Shown: positions 43,201 to 54,759 of the stretch, piece after piece
Position numbering within the stretch: position 1 is the first letter of the stretch
Layout of the letters: every line of letters starts with the position of its first letter
Source of the DNA: Atopsyche davidsoni
Lineage: Eukaryota; Arthropoda; Insecta; Trichoptera; Hydrobiosidae
Reading direction: 5' to 3'
DNA: 64,000 nt
Assembly: GCA_022113835.1 (NCBI GenBank)
Contig: JAILWY010000024.1
Span: forward strand, 3,166,501-3,230,500
Notes under the pieces: generated by a model
Databases searched by the model: none
Told to the model about the DNA's origin: nothing
Seen by the model: the letters and a program-made list of their open reading frames with translations, nothing else
Translations under genes and position numbers: made by a program

Positions 43201-46200
43201 AGGCCAGGCGGCTGGTGCAGGCGCTGAGGGGGCGCGCCTCCTGCGCCAGCCTCGTCAACGCCTCGGACCACCACAAGGTAACCTAATCTACTCTGACTAG
43301 ACGCCACACTACTCGCGATGCCGCCCTGAGCGCGGCATGAGGCACGCGGCGGGGCGGCGCCGCTAGGGCGCATGTCCCAGGCCAGGCGGCTGGTGCAGGC
43401 GCTGAGGGGGCGCGCCTCCTGCGCCAGCCTCGTCAACGCCTCGGACCACCACAAGGTAACCTAATCTACTCTGACTAGACGCCACACTACTCGCGATGCC
43501 GCCCTGAGCGCGGCATGAGGCACGCGGCGGGGCGGCGCCGCTAGGGCGCATGTCCCAGGCCAGGCGGCTGGTGCAGGCGCTGAGGGGGCGCGCCTCCTGC
43601 GCCAGCCTCGTCAACGCCTCGGACCACCACAAGGTAACCTAATCTACTCTGACTAGACGCCACACTACTCGCGATGCCGCCCTGAGCGCGGCATGAGGCA
43701 CGCGGCGGGGCGGCGCCGCTAGGGCGCATGTCCCAGGCCAGGCGGCTGGTGCAGGCGCTGAGGGGGCGCGCCTCCTGCGCCAGCCTCGTCAACGCCTCGG
43801 ACCACCACAAGGTAACCTAATCTACTCTGACTAGACGCCACACTACTCGCGATGCCGCCCTGAGCGCGGCATGAGGCACGCGGCGGGGCGGCGCCGCTAG
43901 GGCGCATGTCCCAGGCCAGGCGGCTGGTGCAGGCGCTGAGGGGGCGCGCCTCCTGCGCCAGCCTCGTCAACGCCTCGGACCACCACAAGGTAACCTAATC
44001 TACTCTGACTAGACGCCACACTACTCGCGATGCCGCCCTGAGCGCGGCATGAGGCACGCGGCGGGGCGGCGCCGCTAGGGCGCATGTCCCAGGCCAGGCG
44101 GCTGGTGCAGGCGCTGAGGGGGCGCGCCTCCTGCGCCAGCCTCGTCAACGCCTCGGACCACCACAAGGTAACCTAATCTACTCTGACTAGACGCCACACT
44201 ACTCGCGATGCCGCCCTGAGCGCGGCATGAGGCACGCGGCGGGGCGGCGCCGCTAGGGCGCATGTCCCAGGCCAGGCGGCTGGTGCAGGCGCTGAGGGGG
44301 CGCGCCTCCTGCGCCAGCCTCGTCAACGCCTCGGACCACCACAAGGTAACCTAATCTACTCTGACTAGACGCCACACTACTCGCGATGCCGCCCTGAGCG
44401 CGGCATGAGGCACGCGGCGGGGCGGCGCCGCTAGGGCGCATGTCCCAGGCCAGGCGGCTGGTGCAGGCGCTGAGGGGGCGCGCCTCCTGCGCCAGCCTCG
44501 TCAACGCCTCGGACCACCACAAGGTAACCTAATCTACTCTGACTAGACGCCACACTACTCGCGATGCCGCCCTGAGCGCGGCATGAGGCACGCGGCGGGG
44601 CGGCGCCGCTAGGGCGCATGTCCCAGGCCAGGCGGCTGGTGCAGGCGCTGAGGGGGCGCGCCTCCTGCGCCAGCCTCGTCAACGCCTCGGACCACCACAA
44701 GGTAACCTAATCTACTCTGACTAGACGCCACACTACTCGCGATGCCGCCCTGAGCGCGGCATGAGGCACGCGGCGGGGCGGCGCCGCTAGGGCGCATGTC
44801 CCAGGCCAGGCGGCTGGTGCAGGCGCTGAGGGGGCGCGCCTCCTGCGCCAGCCTCGTCAACGCCTCGGACCACCACAAGGTAACCTAATCTACTCTGACT
44901 AGACGCCACACTACTCGCGATGCCGCCCTGAGCGCGGCATGAGGCACGCGGCGGGGCGGCGCCGCTAGGGCGCATGTCCCAGGCCAGGCGGCTGGTGCAG
45001 GCGCTGAGGGGGCGCGCCTCCTGCGCCAGCCTCGTCAACGCCTCGGACCACCACAAGGTAACCTAATCTACTCTGACTAGACGCCACACTACTCGCGATG
45101 CCGCCCTGAGCGCGGCATGAGGCACGCGGCGGGGCGGCGCCGCTAGGGCGCATGTCCCAGGCCAGGCGGCTGGTGCAGGCGCTGAGGGGGCGCGCCTCCT
45201 GCGCCAGCCTCGTCAACGCCTCGGACCACCACAAGGTAACCTAATCTACTCTGACTAGACGCCACACTACTCGCGATGCCGCCCTGAGCGCGGCATGAGG
45301 CACGCGGCGGGGCGGCGCCGCTAGGGCGCATGTCCCAGGCCAGGCGGCTGGTGCAGGCGCTGAGGGGGCGCGCCTCCTGCGCCAGCCTCGTCAACGCCTC
45401 GGACCACCACAAGGTAACCTAATCTACTCTGACTAGACGCCACACTACTCGCGATGCCGCCCTGAGCGCGGCATGAGGCACGCGGCGGGGCGGCGCCGCT
45501 AGGGCGCATGTCCCAGGCCAGGCGGCTGGTGCAGGCGCTGAGGGGGCGCGCCTCCTGCGCCAGCCTCGTCAACGCCTCGGACCACCACAAGGTAACCTAA
45601 TCTACTCTGACTAGACGCCACACTACTCGCGATGCCGCCCTGAGCGCGGCATGAGGCACGCGGCGGGGCGGCGCCGCTAGGGCGCATGTCCCAGGCCAGG
45701 CGGCTGGTGCAGGCGCTGAGGGGGCGCGCCTCCTGCGCCAGCCTCGTCAACGCCTCGGACCACCACAAGGTAACCTAATCTACTCTGACTAGACGCCACA
45801 CTACTCGCGATGCCGCCCTGAGCGCGGCATGAGGCACGCGGCGGGGCGGCGCCGCTAGGGCGCATGTCCCAGGCCAGGCGGCTGGTGCAGGCGCTGAGGG
45901 GGCGCGCCTCCTGCGCCAGCCTCGTCAACGCCTCGGACCACCACAAGGTAACCTAATCTACTCTGACTAGACGCCACACTACTCGCGATGCCGCCCTGAG
46001 CGCGGCATGAGGCACGCGGCGGGGCGGCGCCGCTAGGGCGCATGTCCCAGGCCAGGCGGCTGGTGCAGGCGCTGAGGGGGCGCGCCTCCTGCGCCAGCCT
46101 CGTCAACGCCTCGGACCACCACAAGGTAACCTAATCTACTCTGACTAGACGCCACACTACTCGCGATGCCGCCCTGAGCGCGGCATGAGGCACGCGGCGG

Positions 46201-49200
46201 GGCGGCGCCGCTAGGGCGCATGTCCCAGGCCAGGCGGCTGGTGCAGGCGCTGAGGGGGCGCGCCTCCTGCGCCAGCCTCGTCAACGCCTCGGACCACCAC
46301 AAGGTAACCTAATCTACTCTGACTAGACGCCACACTACTCGCGATGCCGCCCTGAGCGCGGCATGAGGCACGCGGCGGGGCGGCGCCGCTAGGGCGCATG
46401 TCCCAGGCCAGGCGGCTGGTGCAGGCGCTGAGGGGGCGCGCCTCCTGCGCCAGCCTCGTCAACGCCTCGGACCACCACAAGGTAACCTAATCTACTCTGA
46501 CTAGACGCCACACTACTCGCGATGCCGCCCTGAGCGCGGCATGAGGCACGCGGCGGGGCGGCGCCGCTAGGGCGCATGTCCCAGGCCAGGCGGCTGGTGC
46601 AGGCGCTGAGGGGGCGCGCCTCCTGCGCCAGCCTCGTCAACGCCTCGGACCACCACAAGGTAACCTAATCTACTCTGACTAGACGCCACACTACTCGCGA
46701 TGCCGCCCTGAGCGCGGCATGAGGCACGCGGCGGGGCGGCGCCGCTAGGGCGCATGTCCCAGGCCAGGCGGCTGGTGCAGGCGCTGAGGGGGCGCGCCTC
46801 CTGCGCCAGCCTCGTCAACGCCTCGGACCACCACAAGGTAACCTAATCTACTCTGACTAGACGCCACACTACTCGCGATGCCGCCCTGAGCGCGGCATGA
46901 GGCACGCGGCGGGGCGGCGCCGCTAGGGCGCATGTCCCAGGCCAGGCGGCTGGTGCAGGCGCTGAGGGGGCGCGCCTCCTGCGCCAGCCTCGTCAACGCC
47001 TCGGACCACCACAAGGTAACCTAATCTACTCTGACTAGACGCCACACTACTCGCGATGCCGCCCTGAGCGCGGCATGAGGCACGCGGCGGGGCGGCGCCG
47101 CTAGGGCGCATGTCCCAGGCCAGGCGGCTGGTGCAGGCGCTGAGGGGGCGCGCCTCCTGCGCCAGCCTCGTCAACGCCTCGGACCACCACAAGGTAACCT
47201 AATCTACTCTGACTAGACGCCACACTACTCGCGATGCCGCCCTGAGCGCGGCATGAGGCACGCGGCGGGGCGGCGCCGCTAGGGCGCATGTCCCAGGCCA
47301 GGCGGCTGGTGCAGGCGCTGAGGGGGCGCGCCTCCTGCGCCAGCCTCGTCAACGCCTCGGACCACCACAAGGTAACCTAATCTACTCTGACTAGACGCCA
47401 CACTACTCGCGATGCCGCCCTGAGCGCGGCATGAGGCACGCGGCGGGGCGGCGCCGCTAGGGCGCATGTCCCAGGCCAGGCGGCTGGTGCAGGCGCTGAG
47501 GGGGCGCGCCTCCTGCGCCAGCCTCGTCAACGCCTCGGACCACCACAAGGTAACCTAATCTACTCTGACTAGACGCCACACTACTCGCGATGCCGCCCTG
47601 AGCGCGGCATGAGGCACGCGGCGGGGCGGCGCCGCTAGGGCGCATGTCCCAGGCCAGGCGGCTGGTGCAGGCGCTGAGGGGGCGCGCCTCCTGCGCCAGC
47701 CTCGTCAACGCCTCGGACCACCACAAGGTAACCTAATCTACTCTGACTAGACGCCACACTACTCGCGATGCCGCCCTGAGCGCGGCATGAGGCACGCGGC
47801 GGGGCGGCGCCGCTAGGGCGCATGTCCCAGGCCAGGCGGCTGGTGCAGGCGCTGAGGGGGCGCGCCTCCTGCGCCAGCCTCGTCAACGCCTCGGACCACC
47901 ACAAGGTAACCTAATCTACTCTGACTAGACGCCACACTACTCGCGATGCCGCCCTGAGCGCGGCATGAGGCACGCGGCGGGGCGGCGCCGCTAGGGCGCA
48001 TGTCCCAGGCCAGGCGGCTGGTGCAGGCGCTGAGGGGGCGCGCCTCCTGCGCCAGCCTCGTCAACGCCTCGGACCACCACAAGGTAACCTAATCTACTCT
48101 GACTAGACGCCACACTACTCGCGATGCCGCCCTGAGCGCGGCATGAGGCACGCGGCGGGGCGGCGCCGCTAGGGCGCATGTCCCAGGCCAGGCGGCTGGT
48201 GCAGGCGCTGAGGGGGCGCGCCTCCTGCGCCAGCCTCGTCAACGCCTCGGACCACCACAAGGTAACCTAATCTACTCTGACTAGACGCCACACTACTCGC
48301 GATGCCGCCCTGAGCGCGGCATGAGGCACGCGGCGGGGCGGCGCCGCTAGGGCGCATGTCCCAGGCCAGGCGGCTGGTGCAGGCGCTGAGGGGGCGCGCC
48401 TCCTGCGCCAGCCTCGTCAACGCCTCGGACCACCACAAGGTAACCTAATCTACTCTGACTAGACGCCACACTACTCGCGATGCCGCCCTGAGCGCGGCAT
48501 GAGGCACGCGGCGGGGCGGCGCCGCTAGGGCGCATGTCCCAGGCCAGGCGGCTGGTGCAGGCGCTGAGGGGGCGCGCCTCCTGCGCCAGCCTCGTCAACG
48601 CCTCGGACCACCACAAGGTAACCTAATCTACTCTGACTAGACGCCACACTACTCGCGATGCCGCCCTGAGCGCGGCATGAGGCACGCGGCGGGGCGGCGC
48701 CGCTAGGGCGCATGTCCCAGGCCAGGCGGCTGGTGCAGGCGCTGAGGGGGCGCGCCTCCTGCGCCAGCCTCGTCAACGCCTCGGACCACCACAAGGTAAC
48801 CTAATCTACTCTGACTAGACGCCACACTACTCGCGATGCCGCCCTGAGCGCGGCATGAGGCACGCGGCGGGGCGGCGCCGCTAGGGCGCATGTCCCAGGC
48901 CAGGCGGCTGGTGCAGGCGCTGAGGGGGCGCGCCTCCTGCGCCAGCCTCGTCAACGCCTCGGACCACCACAAGGTAACCTAATCTACTCTGACTAGACGC
49001 CACACTACTCGCGATGCCGCCCTGAGCGCGGCATGAGGCACGCGGCGGGGCGGCGCCGCTAGGGCGCATGTCCCAGGCCAGGCGGCTGGTGCAGGCGCTG
49101 AGGGGGCGCGCCTCCTGCGCCAGCCTCGTCAACGCCTCGGACCACCACAAGGTAACCTAATCTACTCTGACTAGACGCCACACTACTCGCGATGCCGCCC

Positions 49201-49204
49201 TGAG
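40123..49204 (+). repeat. Tandem array: 51 identical 178-bp units, each with start codon, 28 codons and 5' splice site
   Basis: Units start with TGAGCGCGGCATGAGG at 40,123, 40,301, 40,479 and so on to 49,023; 51 x 178 = 9,078 bases reach 49,200, and a final TGAG occupies 49,201-49,204. Each unit holds 45 bases of 5' leader, 84 coding bases (ATG at unit position 46) and 49 bases of intron (GTAACCTAATC...GATGCCGCCC). I see no variant among the units. Because 178 is not a multiple of three, frame rotates between units and no long frame exists on the + strand. The recurring 89-codon minus-strand frame, which ends once per pair of units, is a by-product. The left edge (GGGCGCGA|TGAG) and right edge (TGAG|AGCTGC) show the ancestral single copy. 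Confidence 0.98.
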
Positions 49205-49378
49205 AGCTGCAGTGAGGCTTATTCGTGATAGGCCACGCTGTGACGTCATTGCATGCTGTTTCTCAAGTATCATACGAATTATACATCCCTTTGATACTAT
49301 TCGTGCTAGTCGTGCTGTTTTTACTGCCCTTGCACCAGTAGGATGTATGATCCTCACGATACGCCAAGATAGGCCAAC
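49205..49378. other. Unique sequence between array and MITE
   Basis: Presumed intron. It contains TGACGTCA at 49,241-49,248 and loosely mirrored phrases (ATACGAATTATACATCCC and GGATGTATGATCC). No coding sequence is supported. Confidence 0.4.
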
Positions 49379-49380
49379 TA

Positions 49381-49769
49381 CAGTAATACCCTGCTTTACA
49401 CGAGGGATACGTTCCGGTAAAAATCGCGATAAGTGAAATTCGCATATATCGGGGTTTACGATTAAACATACATACATAGTCAAAACTTAATACATATAAA
49501 TACGAATCATTGTATGCAGTATTTCATGTTATTTTTTACTGAAAAATACATTTATTGTCTTTTGGGTAGCGTTTCTTTTACGTTCTTGTAAAATACGTTC
49601 ATAACACCCAACGCTGTTTTTAATTGTTAAGAGAAATCAATGAGTACATTATGTTCATACACATTCTTAAAATAAGAAATTCGCGTAATGCGAGGCATTT
49701 TAACGCGAAATTTGAAATTCGCGTTATAGTGAAACAGCGCATAACGGGGTCGCGTAAAGCGGGGTATTA

Positions 49770-49772
<3 letters not shown>
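49381..49772. mobile_element. Tigger/pogo-type MITE, complete (392 bp)
   Basis: Left end CAGTAATACCCTGCTTTACA and right end TAAAGCGGGGTATTACTG form inverted repeats of about 22 bases with two mismatches. The unit is flanked by TA (49,379-49,380 and 49,773-49,774). CAGT-ends with 'ATACCCCGCTTTACGCG' and a TA target are characteristic of pogo/Tigger-derived MITEs, mobilised in trans by a Tigger transposase. It has no coding capacity. It is a near twin of 13,333-13,718, showing recent activity of the family. Confidence 0.8.

Positions 49773-49837
<65 letters not shown>
49773..49837. repeat. (TA)n microsatellite
   Basis: About 32 TA dinucleotides directly adjoining the MITE's right end, probably grown from its TA target duplication. 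Confidence 0.95.
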
Positions 49838-49841
<4 letters not shown>

Positions 49842-50279
49842 TTATAGTTATTTTAGTCCCATATTTTCATATCTGAGTGTAAATATAGTTTTTGTATAGT
49901 AAGTAAATCACCCGGTTCTCGGAACCTTCAAATGACGATGACACCTGATAGAAAGGGTTGTCGCACCCCTTCCGCCACATTGAAGTGCATCTGTCAGCGG
50001 TAAAGCTCTGTCACCACATATATCTTGCTACAGAACCAGTCGGGATGAAACTGAAATGACGGAGGGTGGCTGAGGGGTTGGAGGGTGATCGAAGTGAATT
50101 TTCAGACGAATATATATGTGCGTGGGGATGTTTGCAGGGCTCGCACGAGCTGGAAGAGATATCGGTGGTCAGCGGGGCTGTTAGCACTGCCCCCAACGGA
50201 CCCGGGTTCACATCTGGTAAGTCAATTTTTAATTTTGTCTCTCAAATAAACTCCTCGTTTGTGTATCCGTTGTATTGAT

Positions 50280-53200
50280 ATTCTTACGGTTCTCAACTGC
50301 ATTTTTGTAAATAAATATATATTGCGTTATCATACCTTGCATACCTTAATTGATTTTATTTGAGTATACGTTTTGACTATGCATATATATTTAATTTAAA
50401 TATTTACGAAAAAAACAATATATATATTTAAATATATTGTTATATGTTTTAGGGTATGGATTGCTCCAGAATTGAGAGTATTTCGTCCAATCAATTAGGC
50501 TTATTGTTCCCTGTCATTGTTTAAGGACAGTGTAACGCAATATTGATGGATGGGGCCGGCTACGGTTACCGAGTTAAAGTTGCGAAGACTCCCCCCCTAA
50601 CATTATTATCCCGCCGAATCCGCCGACTTGGGAAGTGAAATATCGTCCGCTTATCCGGCGAGGATTTATCAACAATGAAATGTCGGGCGCGCCGCCGTGC
50701 AACGGCCCGCCGGGGAAAATTGATATTGTTCAAGTTTTCAACGGTGTCAGATGACACGCCACGTTTTTGAAGCAGAGTTTGCAAATACTTTAAAATGAAT
50801 TTACAATGTTTATATACAGTAATAGTAGTTGTTCAGAACGTACAAGTATATTCTTCACATCTCGTACCCATGTAGAGTAAACTTTATTGCGTTGAGTGAA
50901 TGTATTTAGATAAATGGATCGAAATAATAATTAGGTTGTACGTCCAGTAATTAAAAGTCAATTTATGAAAATTCGATTATAAACGGAATTATTATTGTCG
51001 TTGAGGTTGTTATCAAAATGATGTTGTATGGCCATCACTTCTTTTTATCGCTGGGTTCGGTTGAAGCCTTTCGCTCCTGACCTTCCGCGACGATAACGAG
51101 ATCCCCTCCGCGGTGAGTGCCCTAGGTTTGAGGGTTGGGAGTACGTTCTTCCGGCTCCGAGTACCCCCGCGCCCTCGAGGGGTTCTCACGCTGAGTGGGA
51201 GGTACGTAGATAATTTTATGCAGAATTGTACAACAGGTGATGCGCCGCAGACTGAAATAAACATTAAATAAGTCAGGAGGATCAAGTTCTAATACATTTT
51301 CATTGCTATTCTGTGCATGAGCCTCCCTCGTATGTGACGTAGTCGACCCATGGTGTTTTGAGAATTCCCCCTATAAAGCCACATGCCAAAGGCCTCGACT
51401 TTTCGCTTCTACTCTATAAATAAGAACTGAGACAGCGTAGCGAGTCAACTCAAACATCACTAAAAGCATGTACAGCACGGAGACTTGATGTTTCAAACGA
51501 CTATATTACATGTATTTTTTTACATCTGAAGGGTGACGTCATATTTCACGGAGTTACTGAAATAATGACGTAGGGGTTGCGCGTCACAACCAGATGAATA
51601 CGTTCTTCGTCCCTGGCGGGGCCCCTGCTCCAGCAGCGGGCCAGTCGACACGTGGTACGCTTTACGGCCTGCACGTGTTTCGAATGCTTACACCCCGCGT
51701 GTCTTCCCTTACAATTCGAGGGGTGATAATGACCGTTTTATTTTTTAGTTCACGATTTTTCTGTAAAATATTTCAAACCTTATTTTTATTATTACGCTGC
51801 ATGAAACATTACGCAATCGATACGGTGCGGCGTGATTTGACGCTTCGTATATATTATAAAAGAAAAATCATAACACCGAAAACACCCTAGAGATTCTCGA
51901 CGGAGGCCTCGACATAAAAAAATCATTTGATTATAATAAAATATGTGAAAGGTAACATTTGTAAAATAGTAGCAAAAATATATATATTTTAAAATCATAA
52001 ACGGAAACACAGCGTTTTGTTTATAAAAATAGCTTTGAAAATATATTCGAATTCACAGTTGAAAGGACACGCTATGTATCGGAATGAAAGTGGAAACTTT
52101 ACACTGCCGCTGTAGCAAAAGGGCAAGACTCAGCGAGGCGACGAACCTTTTCAAAAACTAGCGGACAAAGCGCCATCTCGCGGAACAAAACTACATCATT
52201 AGTATGTCACCAATACGGATGATTATTTAAAACCCTCAACTGCATACTGGGACAGATCGGTAACAAACCTCAAAACTTTTTTTTAAACCCCAAAAAAACT
52301 TATAGGATCAACCATTTCGTTTTGTGACTGTTATGTTGGACCTGACTAACTAATTTAAATCAAGTTTTTAGCACTAACAGCCATAGAATAGGCACAAACC
52401 GTATTAGATGATGACATTTGCCAACTGAGCGAAAACGTGATTTAAGTATAAGCTATTGGAACACATTTTTTTAGATCTTTTTTCTACGTCAAAAATATAT
52501 TTTAAATTTCAAAGTAAGTTATTTTCATAATCAATTAAAGTTATTAAGGTTAATGATATTATTTATCATGATTTGAATAAAACGTGGCGGTGTGACTCGT
52601 AGCAGCTTCGCTTCGCTAAAAAAATGTAATTTCACTTGAATTTGCACGTTGATATGTAGGAAATAATTTAATTATACACGCTGCGAGCCAAAAACAAATA
52701 TTGCTTGGACCAATTATAGCAGCGGTAACGGAAATGACAGAAAACTTGCACCAGTTAAATTATTTTCTTCAAAGATTTCACTTTTCTCTCAAACTGGTGT
52801 CGATAAATTATTTTTCAATACCTTTTGAGTCACCCGAATAAGAAAATTAATTGCTCATAACATTAAAACCTCATAGCTGATAACCATGCATGCAAGACTG
52901 TTAAGCGATTAGACTTGAAGTGAATTAATCATTAACATCCGAAGAGCTAAGATTTTAGTAACCTGAGAATTTATAGTTTATAGCCGAGAACGAGATGATC
53001 GCGAGGTTTTAGGTACCACAGGTTTTGAAGCACTGTGTATACAGAGATCTTGACTTTACGCCACTGAGACGAGCGATTACAGTCTATGTATTTACGTACA
53101 ATTTGCTTTACGATCCCCTTTCGCTGCTAATTGTTATGGCGCTCTTCCGCGGGGCTGGCGCGGCTTTATGGGCGGTTTAATCACCTGCAGGATAGAAGCC

Positions 53201-53430
53201 TCGCTGACGCTGCGTTGTATAAAATAATGCGATACCGTTATGGAATTTTTGCACGCTGCTGGACCGACAAGCCGGTTGCCGTGCGTTTTCAAGTCGGACA
53301 ATGAACTTCATTTGATATAATACCAAAAAAAATATTTTTGAGGTTTTCCTGTCTCTACTCCTTGTCTCGTGACAGTAGAAACAAAACTTATATTTTTCAC
53401 AGAGCGTCGGCTGTATGCGACGGCGTAACT
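50280..53430. other. No gene recognised
   Basis: Presumed intronic sequence with AT-rich and GC-richer patches (50,560-50,720; 51,050-51,200; 51,600-51,720). Frames up to 98 codons carry no motifs. TGACGTCA occurs at 51,534-51,541. Confidence 0.35.
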
Positions 53431-53439
53431 ATTCCGAGA

Positions 53440-53610
53440 GGCTCGGGCAGCGATGGATATTATTAATTCTACAAATAGCGAAGGCAATATCGCAGAGTAG
53501 CCGGCGCTACCCGATTAATTGATAATTAGTTAATGGGCGATGCTAATTCGATTCGGCTCAACAATCGATCATTCTCACGTGTGGAGCGTGAGGCGCGCGC
53601 CTGTAACGGC
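53440..53610. promoter_or_regulatory. Candidate regulatory block with homeodomain-type sites
   Basis: The phrase CCCGATTAATTGATAATTAG, then TTAATGGGCGATGCTAATTC and ACAATCGATCATTC, holds several TAAT cores next to GC-richer flanks. This is the texture of insect developmental enhancers, but there is no independent support. Confidence 0.25.
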
Positions 53611-54060
53611 CCGTCCGGTAATCACTCTTCGTGCAACGGAACTGGAACATCAATCAATGGATAATGGAAATCATGGAATTAACACGCTTTATTATTGATG
53701 TACTTTTTTTTTTTTTTTTAACAATTTCGTAAAATGTCCGTGGCGCTTGTGAAAATGACCGGTCTGGAAATGGGACAAAAATAATTCAAAATATATAAAC
53801 TAGCATGAATAGCACTTTTTGGTGTCATAGCACTAATGGCACAAATTAATGCCGTGCTTTCGTGTTCGTGATTTTCATGATACTGCTGCTATTTAAGCAG
53901 GAAAAACACAAATAGTACGGAGCAGTGATGTTCCAAGTACGTGAAACGTCACGTAACACGTCTCCGTGCTTGTGGAAAATATTAAAATGGAATTCCCCCC
54001 CAGTACTCTCTGTCAAAGATATTGATGCATGACTAAACTTTTCAGTTTCTCATCAGTCAT

Positions 54061-54090
54061 CTGATGATGACCCGGTCATTGGGTCGAAAC
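54061..54090 (+). ncRNA. Hammerhead-ribozyme-like core
   Basis: CTGATGA (54,061-54,067), one extra T, GACCC (54,069-54,073), loop GGTCATT, GGGTC (54,081-54,085) and GAAAC (54,086-54,090). This is the hammerhead order: CUGANGA, a five-pair stem II, GAAA. A minimal stem III (AC/GT around TA) and a cleavage-type T follow, and CAT/ATG could begin stem I. The extra T between CUGAUGA and stem II departs from the consensus. CATCAG...CTGATG (54,051-54,066) can also form a competing hairpin. Known hammerheads of this kind occur in Penelope-like retroelements. Confidence 0.35.
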
Positions 54091-54375
54091 TAGTTATGCA
54101 AATAATTTCAATAAACTCAAAAGCGAAGACAAAAATACAAAGTTACTTTTTATAATTATAATAATAATAATGGATCTTCACCATTCAAATGCCTTGTCCT
54201 GCAACAAGACAAAAAAGATATTGAGAACTCATTTCTATACCGGGCGTCCAGCGAGTTCGACTGGCGCAAATCGCGTATTCACGATATAATAAAAAGGCAT
54301 TGGAAGAAGGAAGCTAACATGGGTGCGGCACCCGATGAAGAGATAAACAGTCCGGAGAGTCACGGCCCGCGAGAG

Positions 54376-54625
54376 GCACACTCATTCAAACATCCCAGCT
54401 GATGGCGCGGCGCAACGCCCTGCTGCGCTCCCCCCCTCCCCCGCCTCCTGGGTGCGGGGGTTCATTGATTCCGCCCCGCCTGGGGGTGGTGGTGGGGGTG
54501 GGGGTGGGGGTGGAGATGGAGGTGGGGGTGGGGGTGGATGACGTCACGCGGCGAGTGCACGCGGCCGGCGGAGCGCGTGATGGCCGCCTTTGTTTGCCGG
54601 GCCCGTCCACCTGGAATTGTCGCCC
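54376..54625. other. GC-rich island with G-rich minisatellite and TGACGTCA
   Basis: 54,481-54,538 is a run of GGGGGTGG-type repeats with G-quadruplex potential, followed by TGACGTCACGCGG at 54,539 and a CpG-rich stretch to 54,620. Frames of 103 codons (+) and 74 codons (-) across it are low in complexity. A promoter or untranslated exon is possible. Confidence 0.35.
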
Positions 54626-54759
54626 GCTCGCTTTGAGGGTGTTTCATTTTCATTTTGCATATGCTTTTGATATTCTGCTAGCAAATATAATGGTTTTCAT
54701 AATGACATTATAGTGAGAAATTAAAAAAAAACTTATGTTGTTGTGTTGTCTGCTCAATA

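Noticed and set aside
40159..49150. Fifty identical 89-codon minus-strand frames through the array
   Set aside because: They are a by-product of a repeated GC-rich unit: each stops once per 1.5 units, frames rotate because 178 is not a multiple of three, and the strand is opposite to the splice signals.
40123..49204. CRISPR-like array
   Set aside because: Units are directly abutting and identical over all 178 bases with no variable spacers, in a eukaryotic setting.
50066..50278. 70-codon frame with CTG|GTAAGT near 50,217 as an exon
   Set aside because: No acceptor or coding signature; the stretch GGTCAGCGGGGCTGTTAGCA followed by CCCGGGTTCACATC looks more like a tRNA-derived repeat scrap, too weak to annotate.
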